A DNA stretch of 25,421 nt from Conidiobolus incongruus B7586 (lineage: Eukaryota; Entomophthoromycota; Entomophthoromycetes; Entomophthorales; Conidiobolaceae): positions 1 through 25,421 of the forward strand of contig JNEM01014973.1 of assembly GCA_000697335.1 (NCBI GenBank), written 5' to 3'. The translations under genes were made by a program, and so were the position numbers. Below, piece by piece: positions 1 through 9,539 of the stretch. The stretch's first letter is position 1. The number at the start of each line of letters is the position of its first letter. The notes under the pieces were generated by a model that was not told where the DNA came from, did not search any database, and saw only the letters and a list, made by a program, of their open reading frames with translations.

Positions 1-690
1 ATAATTTAAAAATATAAATATTAAATTTTTAATTATTGATATAATTATATTTAATAATATTATAATTAGATATTATAAAATCATAATATATTATATTTAT
101 ATAATATAAAAAATAATCAATTTATTGGTGTTATATTATTATTTTTGGAATTAATAAAATATTATTAATATTAAGGAAAATATTTTGGCCTTAGAAAAGA
201 AAAGAAAAATTAATTTTGGTTATTGAGATTTAAAATTGAATTTAAATATGTAAAAGTTGAATTCAATATTAAAACTAAGTTTTTCCCCCTAATGACTTAA
301 ATTATAAAGTTTTTGATTTTAATAATATATCTTATAAAATTAAAATTATTATTATTAATAGATTAATAAATTATTTTAATAAGATATATAATTATGATTG
401 ATTCAATATTAAAACTAATTTAAACTCCTTTTATTAATAAATTTTTATAATTTAAAAAAAATTATTTAAATTAATAGTGATACAGAATAATCTTGTCCAT
501 CACTCAAGAAACTTTAATTATTATACTAATACAAAAAGTCATATTAAAAGTACCTTATTTTATGAACTAGTCTAATTTAATGCTTCCCACTTGAAGTTAT
601 TTATAGCCACTTAAACTCAACAATTGAAATTATTATAAAATCATCATAAACCAATCAATAAACTTATCTTTCTATCTCTATTTTCAAAAG
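1..690. other. AT-rich intergenic DNA
   Basis: No gene is supported here. The first 480 bases are almost pure A and T with short runs. From about 480 the composition becomes slightly less AT-rich, leading into the weak relic at 745-925, but I see no open frame, RNA gene or repeat with defined ends. Confidence 0.5.
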
Positions 691-744
691 TATCCAGTCT
701 CTAAGTTTTCTTGTAATACTCACAAAAAGTATTGAGTTGTGACA

Positions 745-1018
745 AGCATGATATATTTACTTTATTCAAAGACCTTGATTTGCAATAAGCTATTTCCATC
801 TAATTTGGTGAACCCTCTTAATTTCCCTTAATTTTATGGTAATCTATCATTTACCACTGGTGATTCCCTGTTTAAGCACTAAAAGACAACTTCCTCCCAT
901 ATTTATGGTCATCAATAGAATGAATAAATTAACAAAATTATTAATTTTTTTCTTAAATCTATATATACATATATTATTTTTATCTGAGTTAATAATTTTT
1001 GTTATATTAATTTTATAG
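745..1018 (+). pseudogene. Weak gene relic, unassigned
   Basis: This stretch has more C and G than its surroundings and breaks into short coding-looking pieces on the plus strand. From 836 there is a 60-codon frame that begins MVIYHLPLVIPCLSTKRQLP and ends in AT-driven residues (Leu, Ile, Phe, Lys). Just before it, other frames read through peptides such as FPSNLVNPLNFP. No domain is recognisable and no single frame covers the segment. It could be a badly decayed gene of the kind seen more clearly at 11054-12430, or simply chance. I favour a relic only weakly; strand and limits are uncertain. Confidence 0.2.
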
Positions 1019-1881
1019 AATAATTTTTAATACAAATTAAATTATATTCATATATTACAATAAAATGTTTTACTAGTAATTTTTAACAATTTTATAATCT
1101 TTTTGACCTATAAATATATATTTAAATAAAGTATAAGAATTATTGAATGAATCGTGGTTTATAATATATGAAGCTCATTTAATCGTATATTTTTGTTATC
1201 AACTACTTATTTTATAACCAAGATAGCTTAGCTTTGACTCTCTAATGTGAATATCTATAATATATTGAAAGTTATTTTATAATGTATTCAATTAATTGAC
1301 TATTTCATATATTGATTCAAATATCTCTTTAGATCTAAAAAGAGTAATTTTTGTGACGATTGTTGGAAATTAATATAATATGAAATTGTATTGATATATG
1401 ATATAGCATAAACACTAATATAAATCATCAATTGTCTTAATTATAAGATACTATTCAAAGCTTTCGCGGTTATATGATAGTTTATTTATCGTATAATTAA
1501 TAATATTAATTATGGAGTAAAAACAGTTTAGATTTTTGAATTTTGTTACTTGTAACTATGACATATCAAATTATTAATTTATTTTAAAACTATATTATAT
1601 TATTTAATATTATTTAATATTATTGAATTATAAATATATTTTAATTTGAATTATCTTTTTCATTTAAATTAAAAATTAAATAAATTTCAATTAGGGAGAC
1701 TATCATTGAGTACCTTAAAATTTACATTAAATAATTGATTATTTCAAAATTATTTAAATAATTATGTGGTAGGCATGCCGTCCAATATATATTCTTAATG
1801 TTTTCCTATATTCAAAGAGTTTAATCAGTGACTATATCAATACTCAACTGCTAATACATTTAATATTAACAGTAATGATGA
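1019..1881. other. AT-rich intergenic DNA
   Basis: No coding frame or RNA gene is seen. Near its end, at about 1849-1872, the sequence resembles an intron 3' end: a CTAAT-like branch motif followed by TTAACAG. It could belong to the decayed membrane-protein gene that follows, but no upstream exon was found. Confidence 0.4.
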
Positions 1882-2372
1882 TTTCCTAAATATCCATTGT
1901 TAAATAATGGGACTCAAACTGAAGTGGTTCAAAGGGTGAGGCAAGTGATCGAAGTGATATCATTAGTAGTTTTTGGCGGCTACTTTACAGTTTCGTATTT
2001 AAATGTTAAATTCTTATTATGGAAAAAGAAGACCATTATATTAATAATTTATTTATGTCCAATTGTGCTGTGTATGCTAAGAGGTGTAGTCGGAGAATTC
2101 CAATGAAATTTTTATTTTTCATGATACAGGATTTATTAAATGAAATGCACATCAGCCATCTCAGCAATATCAATTTATCAGATTTTAGTTAATTGAATAT
2201 CGTTTCTAAGTTAAGGAGACATGAAAATGAATTAATTCATAAACCTTTACAGCAACTATTGATTTATAATATTATAGTGATCAGTTTACATCTCTTTTAT
2301 CTGTTCGTTGATTTTTATCCCACTGATGAGTATTCTTCTTCCCTAATACAAGTATTTGAAATGAAACTGTGA
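1882..2372 (+). pseudogene. Decayed membrane-protein gene, unassigned
   Basis: Two coding-looking segments lie in tandem. The first (1882-2103) reads GTQTEVVQRVRQVIEVISL followed by two hydrophobic stretches, one starting FGGYFTVSY and one starting IILIIYLCPIVL, separated by a WKKK loop, so it looks like two membrane helices. It has no ATG at its start, only TTG. The second (2130-2369) includes SKLRRHENELIHKPLQQLLI and a further hydrophobic helix IIVISLHLFYLFV, but has an in-frame TAA at about codon 22. A 44-base intron from 2086 to 2129 (GTAGTC...ATACAG) would join them in phase. No start codon and an internal stop argue for a pseudogene. A seven-helix receptor relic is possible; no family motif confirms it. 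Confidence 0.33.
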
Positions 2373-2962
2373 TTTAATTATAAAGCATTATTGCTATCTA
2401 GATTTAGAGTTTTTGTACTTAATTCTATTCAATCACTGAATTTTCATTAATTATATATATATTTTAATTAAAATTAAAATGTTTTCATATATTTTTGTTT
2501 TTTTATATATTTAAATTTTGTTAACTTTAAATTTATTAAAAAAATAATTTTTTTCAGAAATTAAAAATTATATTCATTTATTCATAATATATATTAAATG
2601 TACCTTTCCCTTTCAAAAACTATTAATTCATAGATTATAATTGGATTGATGAAGAAATTGGCCTATGAATTATAAGATGTAATATAGAATATTATTATTT
2701 AAAATGTTAATTCAATGAATTTGTTACTTATTTAAAAAATCTAAGAGCAATCAAATACCATATTATCATCAAATTAAATATTAATAAATTTCAATCATTA
2801 TTAAAATATCGAAATGGTGATTTTATTGAATATAAATGTAGGAATAGCATTGAAATACACTAATTAAAAGGATGTATTCATTTTGTTAAATAGGCATCAA
2901 ATTTTCAAATGATAATAGATAATTCAGTATTTTAAACATAATTCATGCTAAATGATGAAATT
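2373..2962. other. Intergenic DNA 3' of cyclin L
   Basis: AT-rich DNA between the relic above and the 3' end of the minus-strand cyclin gene. It presumably holds the cyclin 3' untranslated region near 2900-2962. I see no gene, RNA or repeat in it. Confidence 0.45.
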
Positions 2963-3965
2963 TTAATAAGTATCAGAAGAATTAGATCTTATTGACTTGG
3001 ATCGATAATCTAATTCAGGAGATGCACTTCTCTTAAGATACTCGGATGATATCTGCCGGTCCATTCTGCTAAAACGATCACTATCGGAGTCGCGTTTGAC
3101 GGGAATTCTGCGATAGTCCCTGAGGTAATCTTTCAATTCCGACTCAAAAATTGGTAAGTGGGGGTCGACATTACGCGTATACAATCTAAGGATATGATTA
3201 GCAACCTGTTCAATATCCTCCTGCTCAACACCAAACAACTCCCACCAAGGAGGGTTTTCAGGCATAGCAATTTCACAAGTCCTGCAGGCTAAAAATATCA
3301 CACCGCATGCCAAAGTTGGTAAATCGTAAGCGACATAAATTTTAGTCCTTAGACCGTCGTTGAGATAATTCCAAGCCAGTTGGGGCAAGCTGTTAATATT
3401 GGAAATATTTAAAGCTTTCAAATAATTGACCATTAAACCATAGGGTAATTCCACCTGAACATTAAAACCTAACTGCCTCAATAATAAGATTTCGCCACGT
3501 ATCATACAGTCTTTAAAGTTATAATACTCGTCGGAATAAATATGTAATGGAGTAAAAGGTAGATCTCTCTTGTATTTAATTAAATAATCGATCACGTTGA
3601 TAATGTCTCTCATTTTTCTGGAAGTTTCTTCAATTTTACACGCTAGAAAAAGTGCTCCCAATACTATTTCGATAAGAGGGTGGTCTTTTAAAGAGGAAAC
3701 ATAATAAAATCTCTGAAATAGCACTTGACCTGTAGCCATTGTCCTCTGAGGTCTACAAAATTAAAGTTAATAAATTAAATAAGTAAAATAATTGAAATTC
3801 AGAAATATAACTATATTACAATTTTAACAAAATACCACCATTTTGAATGAGTTCACAACCTAAACACCTTAAATCATCTTCTAAGATTTCGTCAATACCG
3901 TCCAATTTAGAAGGAGAAGACTGTAACTGTTCTAAACTTGCTAACGGATTTTTTAAACTTAACAT
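2963..3965 (-). CDS. Cyclin L-like protein, two exons
   Basis: Cyclin L is the regulatory partner of the CDK11/CDK12 group of kinases in the nucleus and is linked to transcription and pre-mRNA splicing. Exon 1 runs 3965-3820 and exon 2 runs 3752-2963. The 67-base intron (3819-3753) starts GTAATAT and ends TTTTGTAG. Splicing restores the family motif ILLKLPQ..MATGQVLFQRF at residues 45-64, which the second exon alone lacks, and gives 311 residues. The first cyclin fold holds LACKIEE (85-91) and the second holds the family-typical NPPWWELFGV near residues 215-224. Animal cyclin L ends in a long Arg-Ser domain; here only a short basic, Ser-rich tail remains (about 250-311, with RSKSIRSNSS). The start ATG at 3965 is the first in frame. 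A TATATA run lies about 28-37 bases upstream. Cyclin K is the main alternative, but LFGV and MATGQ favour L. Confidence 0.93.
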
Positions 3966-3991
3966 AATTACAATATTCAATTTTATAGTGT

Positions 3992-4002
3992 GTTATATAT
4001 AC
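3992..4002 (-). promoter_or_regulatory. TATA-like box of cyclin L gene
   Basis: The minus strand reads GTATATATAAC some 27-37 bases before the cyclin L start codon. In DNA this AT-rich such runs are common, so the position rather than the sequence is the support. Confidence 0.25.
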
Positions 4003-4651
4003 AAATCATTAATTGATATTTAAATGAAAATTTTTTTAAAAGATGATAAAAAGCTTAAAAGATTAAAACTATTAATTCATTTTTTAAAGGATAATTTTTT
4101 AGTAATTTTTTTCTGTCAATTAAATTAAAATTTTAATTTGAAATTATGTAAATTTATTAAATAGTTGAAAGTGGATTGCATAAACCTTAAAATTTTAAAT
4201 TTTAGTTAATTTTTATTAATTGGTCAAGTTAATATTGAATAAAATGGATAGTTTGATGCAAAACCATTAGTTCACCTTTATTTAGGTGTTTTATCAATTA
4301 ATAAATGCTGCTTGTTAGGATAATTATTTGAGAAAAAATATATTATTTTCATTAAAAAATTAATATAAAAATGATCAAGAAAATATTCTGTAATAAATCC
4401 TCAATGAGTCATTAATATCCATTAACTCCTGAAATTTTTTGGTATAATTTTATATAATATTCATCATGAATTCATTTTTTCATTTCATCATTCATAATAG
4501 TTAAGTAAATTGATGAGTTAAGCAGAATCATCTTTAAATTAATGACTCAGCTAGCTTAAAATATACTTTTTAAACTATAAAATAATAATGAATCATTTGG
4601 ATATATTAGAGTTAAAAGATTGTAAAATTCATTTAAATTAATTTTTTTAGG
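4003..4651. other. AT-rich intergenic DNA
   Basis: No gene is supported. A short frame starting MNHLDILE at about 4590 could be a first exon for the segment at 4652-4768 through a roughly 40-base intron, but its GTTAAA donor is weak. Confidence 0.35.
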
Positions 4652-4768
4652 ATTTCATGCAATTGCTGTCAAACTGAAGATCCTCAATTTGGATTCGATT
4701 ATTATTCTATTAATTCAAAATATTTTTTGCCTGGAAAATATGCATTCAAATACAAACTTAAAATTTAA
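4652..4768 (+). other. Exon-like fragment, unassigned
   Basis: A frame of 38 codons follows directly after TTTTTTTAG, which looks like an intron acceptor. It encodes ISCNCCQTEDPQFGF followed by DYYSINSKYFLPGKYAFKY and then TAA. The residues (three Cys, Pro, Gln, Gly, Asp) are unlike the Lys-Asn-Ile-Phe mix of chance frames here, so it may be the last exon of a small gene or a relic. No upstream exon with a convincing donor was found, and no family is recognised. Confidence 0.25.
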
Positions 4769-5392
4769 ATAACTTTTTCATTAACTTTATTTGATATAGC
4801 TATTGCATATTTTTAACTTGATTTTGACCCTTTAGATAAAAAAAGTCTCCTTTAACGATTGGAAAAATATACTTTCAAGTAAATTTAACCTGTTTGAAAA
4901 TTACTCAATTTAGATTAATTGTCTATTAATTTTAGAAATTCAATTTTATATCGTAATATTCAATACTAAAATTCTGTTTCATTATTAAAGTGCAATTGTA
5001 TTATATATAATTAAAGTCTATATACATTAATATGAAGGTATCTATTTTTTGAATATCATGAATATTAATAAATTTTATTAATGATTCATATAATGATGTA
5101 TGAATATACAGAATATCTTGTATAAAATAAAAGAATATTATAAACTTTGATACATACCAAGAGAATATAAATGTGAAAGAGAGTAATTAGTTTTAATATA
5201 TATAAAGCTTCGCTTTTAAATATTCTAAAATATATCTATATTCACTAAAAGATTGTTTAAAATGAATACCAAAATTAATTGAATATAATGTAGATGAAAA
5301 TAACTGTATGAGAAAAATCAAAGGAAGATTAAAATGAAAAAATAAATAGAAAAATATATATATCAAAAAATTAAAAAGAAAAATTAAAATAA
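4769..5392. other. AT-rich DNA downstream of the tRNA relic
   Basis: No gene is supported. The last 70 bases are A-rich on the plus strand, giving several T runs just downstream of the minus-strand tRNA relic. These could have been its RNA polymerase III terminator. Confidence 0.4.
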
Positions 5393-5464
5393 GATCCCTG
5401 TTGGATTCGAACCAACGATCCCGAGATCATGAGACTCACGTGCTGTCAACTGTATCAAAGAAGC
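5393..5464 (-). pseudogene. Decayed tRNA-Met(CAT) copy
   Basis: This 72-base sequence aligns without gaps to the intact tRNA-Met at 17833-17904 and matches it at 60 of 72 positions by my count. The CAT anticodon and its loop are kept, and two changes in the T stem compensate each other (GTTGG with CCAAC). The D stem is largely lost, the second G of the GG pair in the D loop is A, and the acceptor stem has a C-T clash at the second pair. It is therefore probably a pseudogene, although an intact internal B box (GGTTCGAAT) might still recruit TFIIIC. Eleven of the twelve differences are transitions, many at CG dinucleotides of the intact gene. Confidence 0.75.
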
Positions 5465-5512
5465 TTAAAAGATATACCACGGCTATTACCTCTTGGAGCG
5501 TCATAGAGAATA

Positions 5513-5946
5513 CTGACACAGCCATTCTGTAGGCCAGGTTGTGAAGCATGGCACCTACCAGCTGGGGTAAACTACTGATGATTAGGTCTCTGGCTATCCG
5601 ATCCTGCTCACATGTAAACGGGGAATAGTGGAAGATGACTCAAGTGGAACTATAGGCAGTTGCTTGAGTGTACTAAAATGGAAGGTCTTGGAAGTAGGTA
5701 AAAGATTTATTTGTGTAAAAAGTAGAGAGGTAAAAAAGAAAGGTAAAAAGAGTGAGATATAAGAGGAGGAGCTGAGTCCTTCTTATAACTAAGTGAAATA
5801 TATAGGCATAAGTATGCAGCAGCTAAGTAACAGTGAGATCACTCAGATGTAGACTGGTAAAATGTTGATAAGGCCTACTTGGTTAATCAGGAACTCGGTA
5901 GTGAATTTGAGTCAAAAAAGGTTTCAATCAGGTTGCAATTGTCACA
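5513..5946. mobile_element. Solo-LTR-like insertion fossil next to tRNA relic
   Basis: A 434-base block clearly richer in G and C than its surroundings is flanked on both sides by GAATA (5508-5512 and 5947-5951), which looks like a 5-base target-site duplication. On the plus strand it starts CTGACACAGCC and ends TTGTCACA; on the minus strand it starts TGTGACAATTGC. Read on the minus strand it has a TATATATTTC box and a TTATAAGAAGG stretch, as LTRs often do. It holds no coding frame. Its near end is 48 bases from the 5' end of the minus-strand tRNA relic, a place favoured by several fungal LTR retroelements. The family cannot be named, and a short non-autonomous DNA element is an alternative. 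The segment 5465-5512 is also GC-richer and of unknown origin. Confidence 0.45.
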
Positions 5947-6252
5947 GAATATATTATTGTCATTAATATGAATACCCAAATATAGCAAATTTGATATTGA
6001 AATATATTATTTTTTTAGTATGTTTCATATTCTCTAATATCATTCTTCCTTATTTCTTTTATATCTATTACTATTTTTTGAACTATTTATCTATTCCTTT
6101 TCTTACATTATACTATAATAATATTTGTATTAATTCAAAATATTAAATATTTAATCCAGATATTCTCCTTTCTTATTTATTATCAATTATATATTTTTTA
6201 TTATGATATCAAATATATAATTAATAACTCTTCAATTTTATTTTAATTTTGA
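5947..6252. other. AT-rich spacer
   Basis: Apart from the second GAATA repeat at 5947-5951, I see no coding frame, RNA gene or repeat here. Confidence 0.4.
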
Positions 6253-6429
6253 AACAATCTCTCAAGAAAAACATTATCATTTCAAAATAATAATACTCAA
6301 TTAATATTTGAGAACCTTAAAGCATATAATTGGAATATTGAAATGTGGCTCAAAAATTATCTATTATTTAAAAATGCGTTAGGTGTAATAGGATACACTC
6401 ATTATGATATTATTTTTTTATGCGAATAG
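6253..6429 (+). mobile_element. Possible Gag-like fossil fragment
   Basis: A short stretch reads FENLKAYNWNIEMWLKNYLL followed by FKNALGVIGYTHYD. The spacing of Tyr-x-Trp, Met, Leu and a final Val-Ile-Gly resembles the start of Gag in Ty1/copia-type elements (NYxxWxxxM...LW.VI.G). It is only a fragment; the rest of any element is not visible around it. Its closeness to the LTR-like block at 5513-5946 is suggestive, but the two have not been shown to belong together. A host gene relic or chance resemblance remains possible. Confidence 0.2.
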
Positions 6430-6800
6430 TTGATTTTCAATGAATTTATTTATTCCAAAACTTTTTATTTTTTATTCAAATTATTCTAAATGTAAATATT
6501 AAACTTTGTTTAAATAGTATGTTGATATATATACATATAATTTTATTTTTTAATAATTCAAGTTCAATTATACAATCTAAGAAACATTTAAATTTTATAT
6601 TAAAAAAATTCTAAAATACCAAATTTATTTTTGAACCATCTAATTCTATAATGCCCATAAACATTTAATCCAAAGTAAATCATAAACAAATATAATGGAA
6701 ATGAACAGATTTGTTCAAAATAATAATTGTCATTTCCTCCAAGTTTGATATTCGATGGTATTCATCGTTTTAAGTTTAACATTTGACATTTGTAATTAAA
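6430..6800. other. AT-rich upstream region of receptor gene
   Basis: This stretch probably includes the 5' flank of the receptor gene. I see no coding frame, RNA gene or clear promoter motif beyond AT runs. Confidence 0.4.
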
Positions 6801-6823
6801 TATATATATATATATATATATAT
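6801..6823. repeat. (TA)n microsatellite
   Basis: Eleven and a half TA units lie just upstream of the receptor start codon at 6866. The run may act as an AT-rich promoter element or simply be a slippage product. Confidence 0.85.
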
Positions 6824-6865
6824 CTCAGATAATATCTTAATTTTTCTTGATCCATATTTTCAAAG

Positions 6866-7941
6866 ATGATAAATATTGAAGAATATCAAATCATTCAACT
6901 GACTATTAACATTATTATATACCTTAGCCTATCGAGTAGCTTGATAGTATTATTGATATATTTAATCTTTTTAAAAATCAACTCCAACCAAGTCAATCGT
7001 CTCAGTATTCGTCTGTTAATTATAATCAGTTTATTAAACATTCTAATTAATCTCAGTTATTATCTAATATTTAATTCATCACTTAATTGTCAAATATTAA
7101 ATTTAATAGAAAACTTCAGTTTAAATTGCTACTGTTTATTTTTCTTACTAGGAGGATTTGAACTCTATTTAATCTACTTTATAGATTACAAACTCAATAT
7201 TTACGAAGAGATCTTAATCCAAAGTTTTACCCTGGGTTTTGCAATTTTAATTCTAATACCTAATGAAGGATTCAGATTTTTCAACTTCAATCTAATTATC
7301 CTCAGTAATCACGCCAAATGCGATATAGAACAAGGTTACTTCTGGCTAATCCTAATTAATCGAATATTCCTTCTATTCTTAACAATCTTCATCAGTACAT
7401 TCCTATTCTTTGTCATAACCATTAAATTGAAATCAAGTTTACATCGAGTAATCAACTACAATTATAATCGCATCTCCAATTTAAACACCAAAAAATTGAA
7501 TTGGTTCACTCTAGTCAAAATTTTTAGGAGTAATCTATTCCAGTTATTACCACTCTGTCATTTGAGTTTGGTGTTAGTGGTTGAAAGTATTGAACTATTC
7601 TCCGAAAATCCCAAGGATTTACCCATTTCTCTCACCTATTTAAAATTAGTCAGTTTGAATATTGGTGGTATGTTAAATTTGTTATGTATGATCTTGGATT
7701 CGGGTGTCATTACAAGTATTAGTCAAATGATGAACCCTGTTAAGTCAATTGGTAAGTTTTTGTATTATTAATTTTATTAATATTCAATGTATTAATATCG
7801 AATTTAGATGATATTCCATTAACTAATATATCTCAAACTGATTTAAGCTCTGTAAGCTCATTTCCCCATAATCACACTCGACAAACTTCAGCGAATTCGA
7901 ATTGGTCAGTGGTTATATGCACTAACAAAGACTATATCTAA
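6866..7941 (+). CDS. Seven-helix receptor-like protein, two exons
   Basis: This is a predicted integral membrane protein with G-protein-coupled receptor layout. Exon 1 is 6866-7751 and exon 2 is 7808-7941. The 56-base intron begins GTAAGT and ends AATTTAG, and splicing gives 339 residues instead of an unspliced 301-residue frame. Seven hydrophobic segments lie near residues 8-36, 47-69, 84-106, 113-132, 158-186, 224-245 and 259-284. Cys75 before helix 3 and Cys152 in the second outer loop could form the disulfide common in such receptors. The third inner loop (about 187-223) is basic. The spliced tail, about 45 residues, is Ser/Thr/Asn-rich, as expected for a regulated cytoplasmic tail, and reads SIDDIPLTNISQTDL at its start. 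No NPxxY or DRY motif is visible, so ligand and subclass are unknown; fungal cAMP-receptor-like or family A-like receptors are the likeliest relatives. Confidence 0.75.
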
Positions 7942-8359
7942 TTTAGTTATTGAAGTATATTTCAACAAATTTATTTGATCCTTTAATTAATAATTAATAT
8001 TTCTATAAAAATCCTCAAAATTAATGCATCAGCATTATCACTTATTAAAAATTTATTTTTCAATTTAAATAAATGCAATAAATCTTAAAAGAGTTATGAT
8101 ATAATACTCACATTTGATATTTGAATAAATTTTATTTTAACATATTTAAAATGTATATTTGTTCATTATATATCATTCAAAAAACATTTAAATTGAGTAT
8201 TTATTGTGATTGTTTAATAATAAAAGCCCAAATTATGTATTATTTATCTAATATTATATATAATATCATTTTTGAATTATATTTATAAATTAACAATCTT
8301 CCAACCTCTACAATATTTTAACTGAGATCTGTAATATAGCTCATTTATCATATTATCAG
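7942..8359. other. Intergenic DNA between convergent units
   Basis: This gap lies between the receptor's 3' end (plus strand) and the 3' end of the minus-strand relic at 8360. It is AT-rich, and no gene, RNA or repeat is seen. Confidence 0.4.
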
Positions 8360-8889
8360 CTAAAATTGTGAAATTAATACATCTTTCAATTCCTTGAAAA
8401 TATTAAAATACAATTGAAAGGTAAGAGGTAATCCACGAATATTTACAGATTTGAATGTTTGAGCAATGATAATATAATTCAGCCAGGTGGGAAGATTAAT
8501 GATCAAATGCTTAATGAGCTTCAGTTCCAAGTTAACAAACCAAATTCACCTGATAAATAACAATGAAGTTAGAAGTGCAATTTGAAAGTGGTTAGGGTGC
8601 TAAGGTGTAAATAACTTGATCCAGTTATTAATTGCCTTAAGTTTCTTATTATTGCCATGATAATCATAATAATCATCATCCAATTCCAAATTCTAATCTG
8701 AATACTTGCATATAATAGTTTTTCCTTAATTTTCATTAGAATAATTGACAAAATTAATTGTAAATTTTATGATAAAAGACTATTATATAGGTTTCTTACT
8801 CTTGATCTTATCATTTCAAAGCTACTGTAATAGCTAAAGTGATAATTGAAAGGGTTAGTGTTTGCAAATATTATATTCTGCTGTGGCAT
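8360..8889 (-). pseudogene. Decayed host gene, unassigned
   Basis: On the minus strand an ATG at 8889 opens with MPQQNIIFANTNPFNYHFSY and SSFEMIRSR, followed by a good intron donor (AGA/GTAAGA). An acceptor at GATTAG about 110 bases on would continue in phase into NLELDDDYYDYHGNNKKLK and AINNWIKLFTP. The same frame then runs, past a TAG and a TGA, through HPNHFQIALLTSLLFI, NLELKLIKHLIINLPTWLNY and PLTFQLYFNIFKELKDVLIS to a final TAG at 8360. The composition is protein-like over more than 100 codons, so this was a gene. The two internal stops make it broken unless further introns remove them, and I found none that keep the frame. The Leu/Ile/Asn spacing recalls leucine-rich-repeat (RNI-like) proteins, but this is only an impression. 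Confidence 0.42.
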
Positions 8890-9539
8890 TATTTTATATA
8901 TAAATAAACTATCAAGGGTCATTTTTTTTAGCTTAAGATATTAAACAGTAAAGGAGTCAATGTTAATTATCTTAAATTTAAGTGATTTTTTTAGAGAATG
9001 AACATGTATTTATTGATTTTACAAAGTCAATCCCAATATCTCATTTCACATGAAAAATTGAAATGATTTTAATACTTTTATTTTAAATTATAATAAATTT
9101 AAATTAATTTAATAGTAGTATCAAATTGGATAAAAATTATTAAAGCGTAAGTATTTCTAGTAACATTATCTTCTATCAAAGAGTATATATAGGATTCACT
9201 TAATTATTTATAATAAAATTGTTTAAATATTTTATTGAAATAGTTTGGATTATAAAAAAATATAAAAGCATTATTTGTTCCTAAAATGATTTATTTTGTA
9301 TTTTGAATTATTAAATTATTTTGATTACCTTCAGATATAATAATATAAAAAATATATTAATATAAAAGTGTTCACTATAATTGAATATAATTAATCAATA
9401 ACAGTAAAAGTTTGATTTAAATTATTGATATTGTGATAATTAAAATATATGTTAAGTAATACTTTGATAATTGTGGTTTCATTCATTAAATACAATGTTA
9501 TTAGTTTATTGATTTAAGAATCATATTACTTTGTATTTT
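8890..9539. other. AT-rich intergenic DNA
   Basis: The segment directly upstream of 8889 has a TTTATATATAAAATA run that would suit a promoter of the relic gene. Beyond that I see no gene, RNA or repeat. Confidence 0.4.

Noticed and set aside
5393-5946. A tRNA-derived SINE with the tRNA relic as head and the GC-richer block as body
   Set aside because: The block lies upstream of the tRNA in its own orientation, whereas a SINE body must lie downstream; downstream there are only T-rich bases. The GAATA repeats also bound the block alone.
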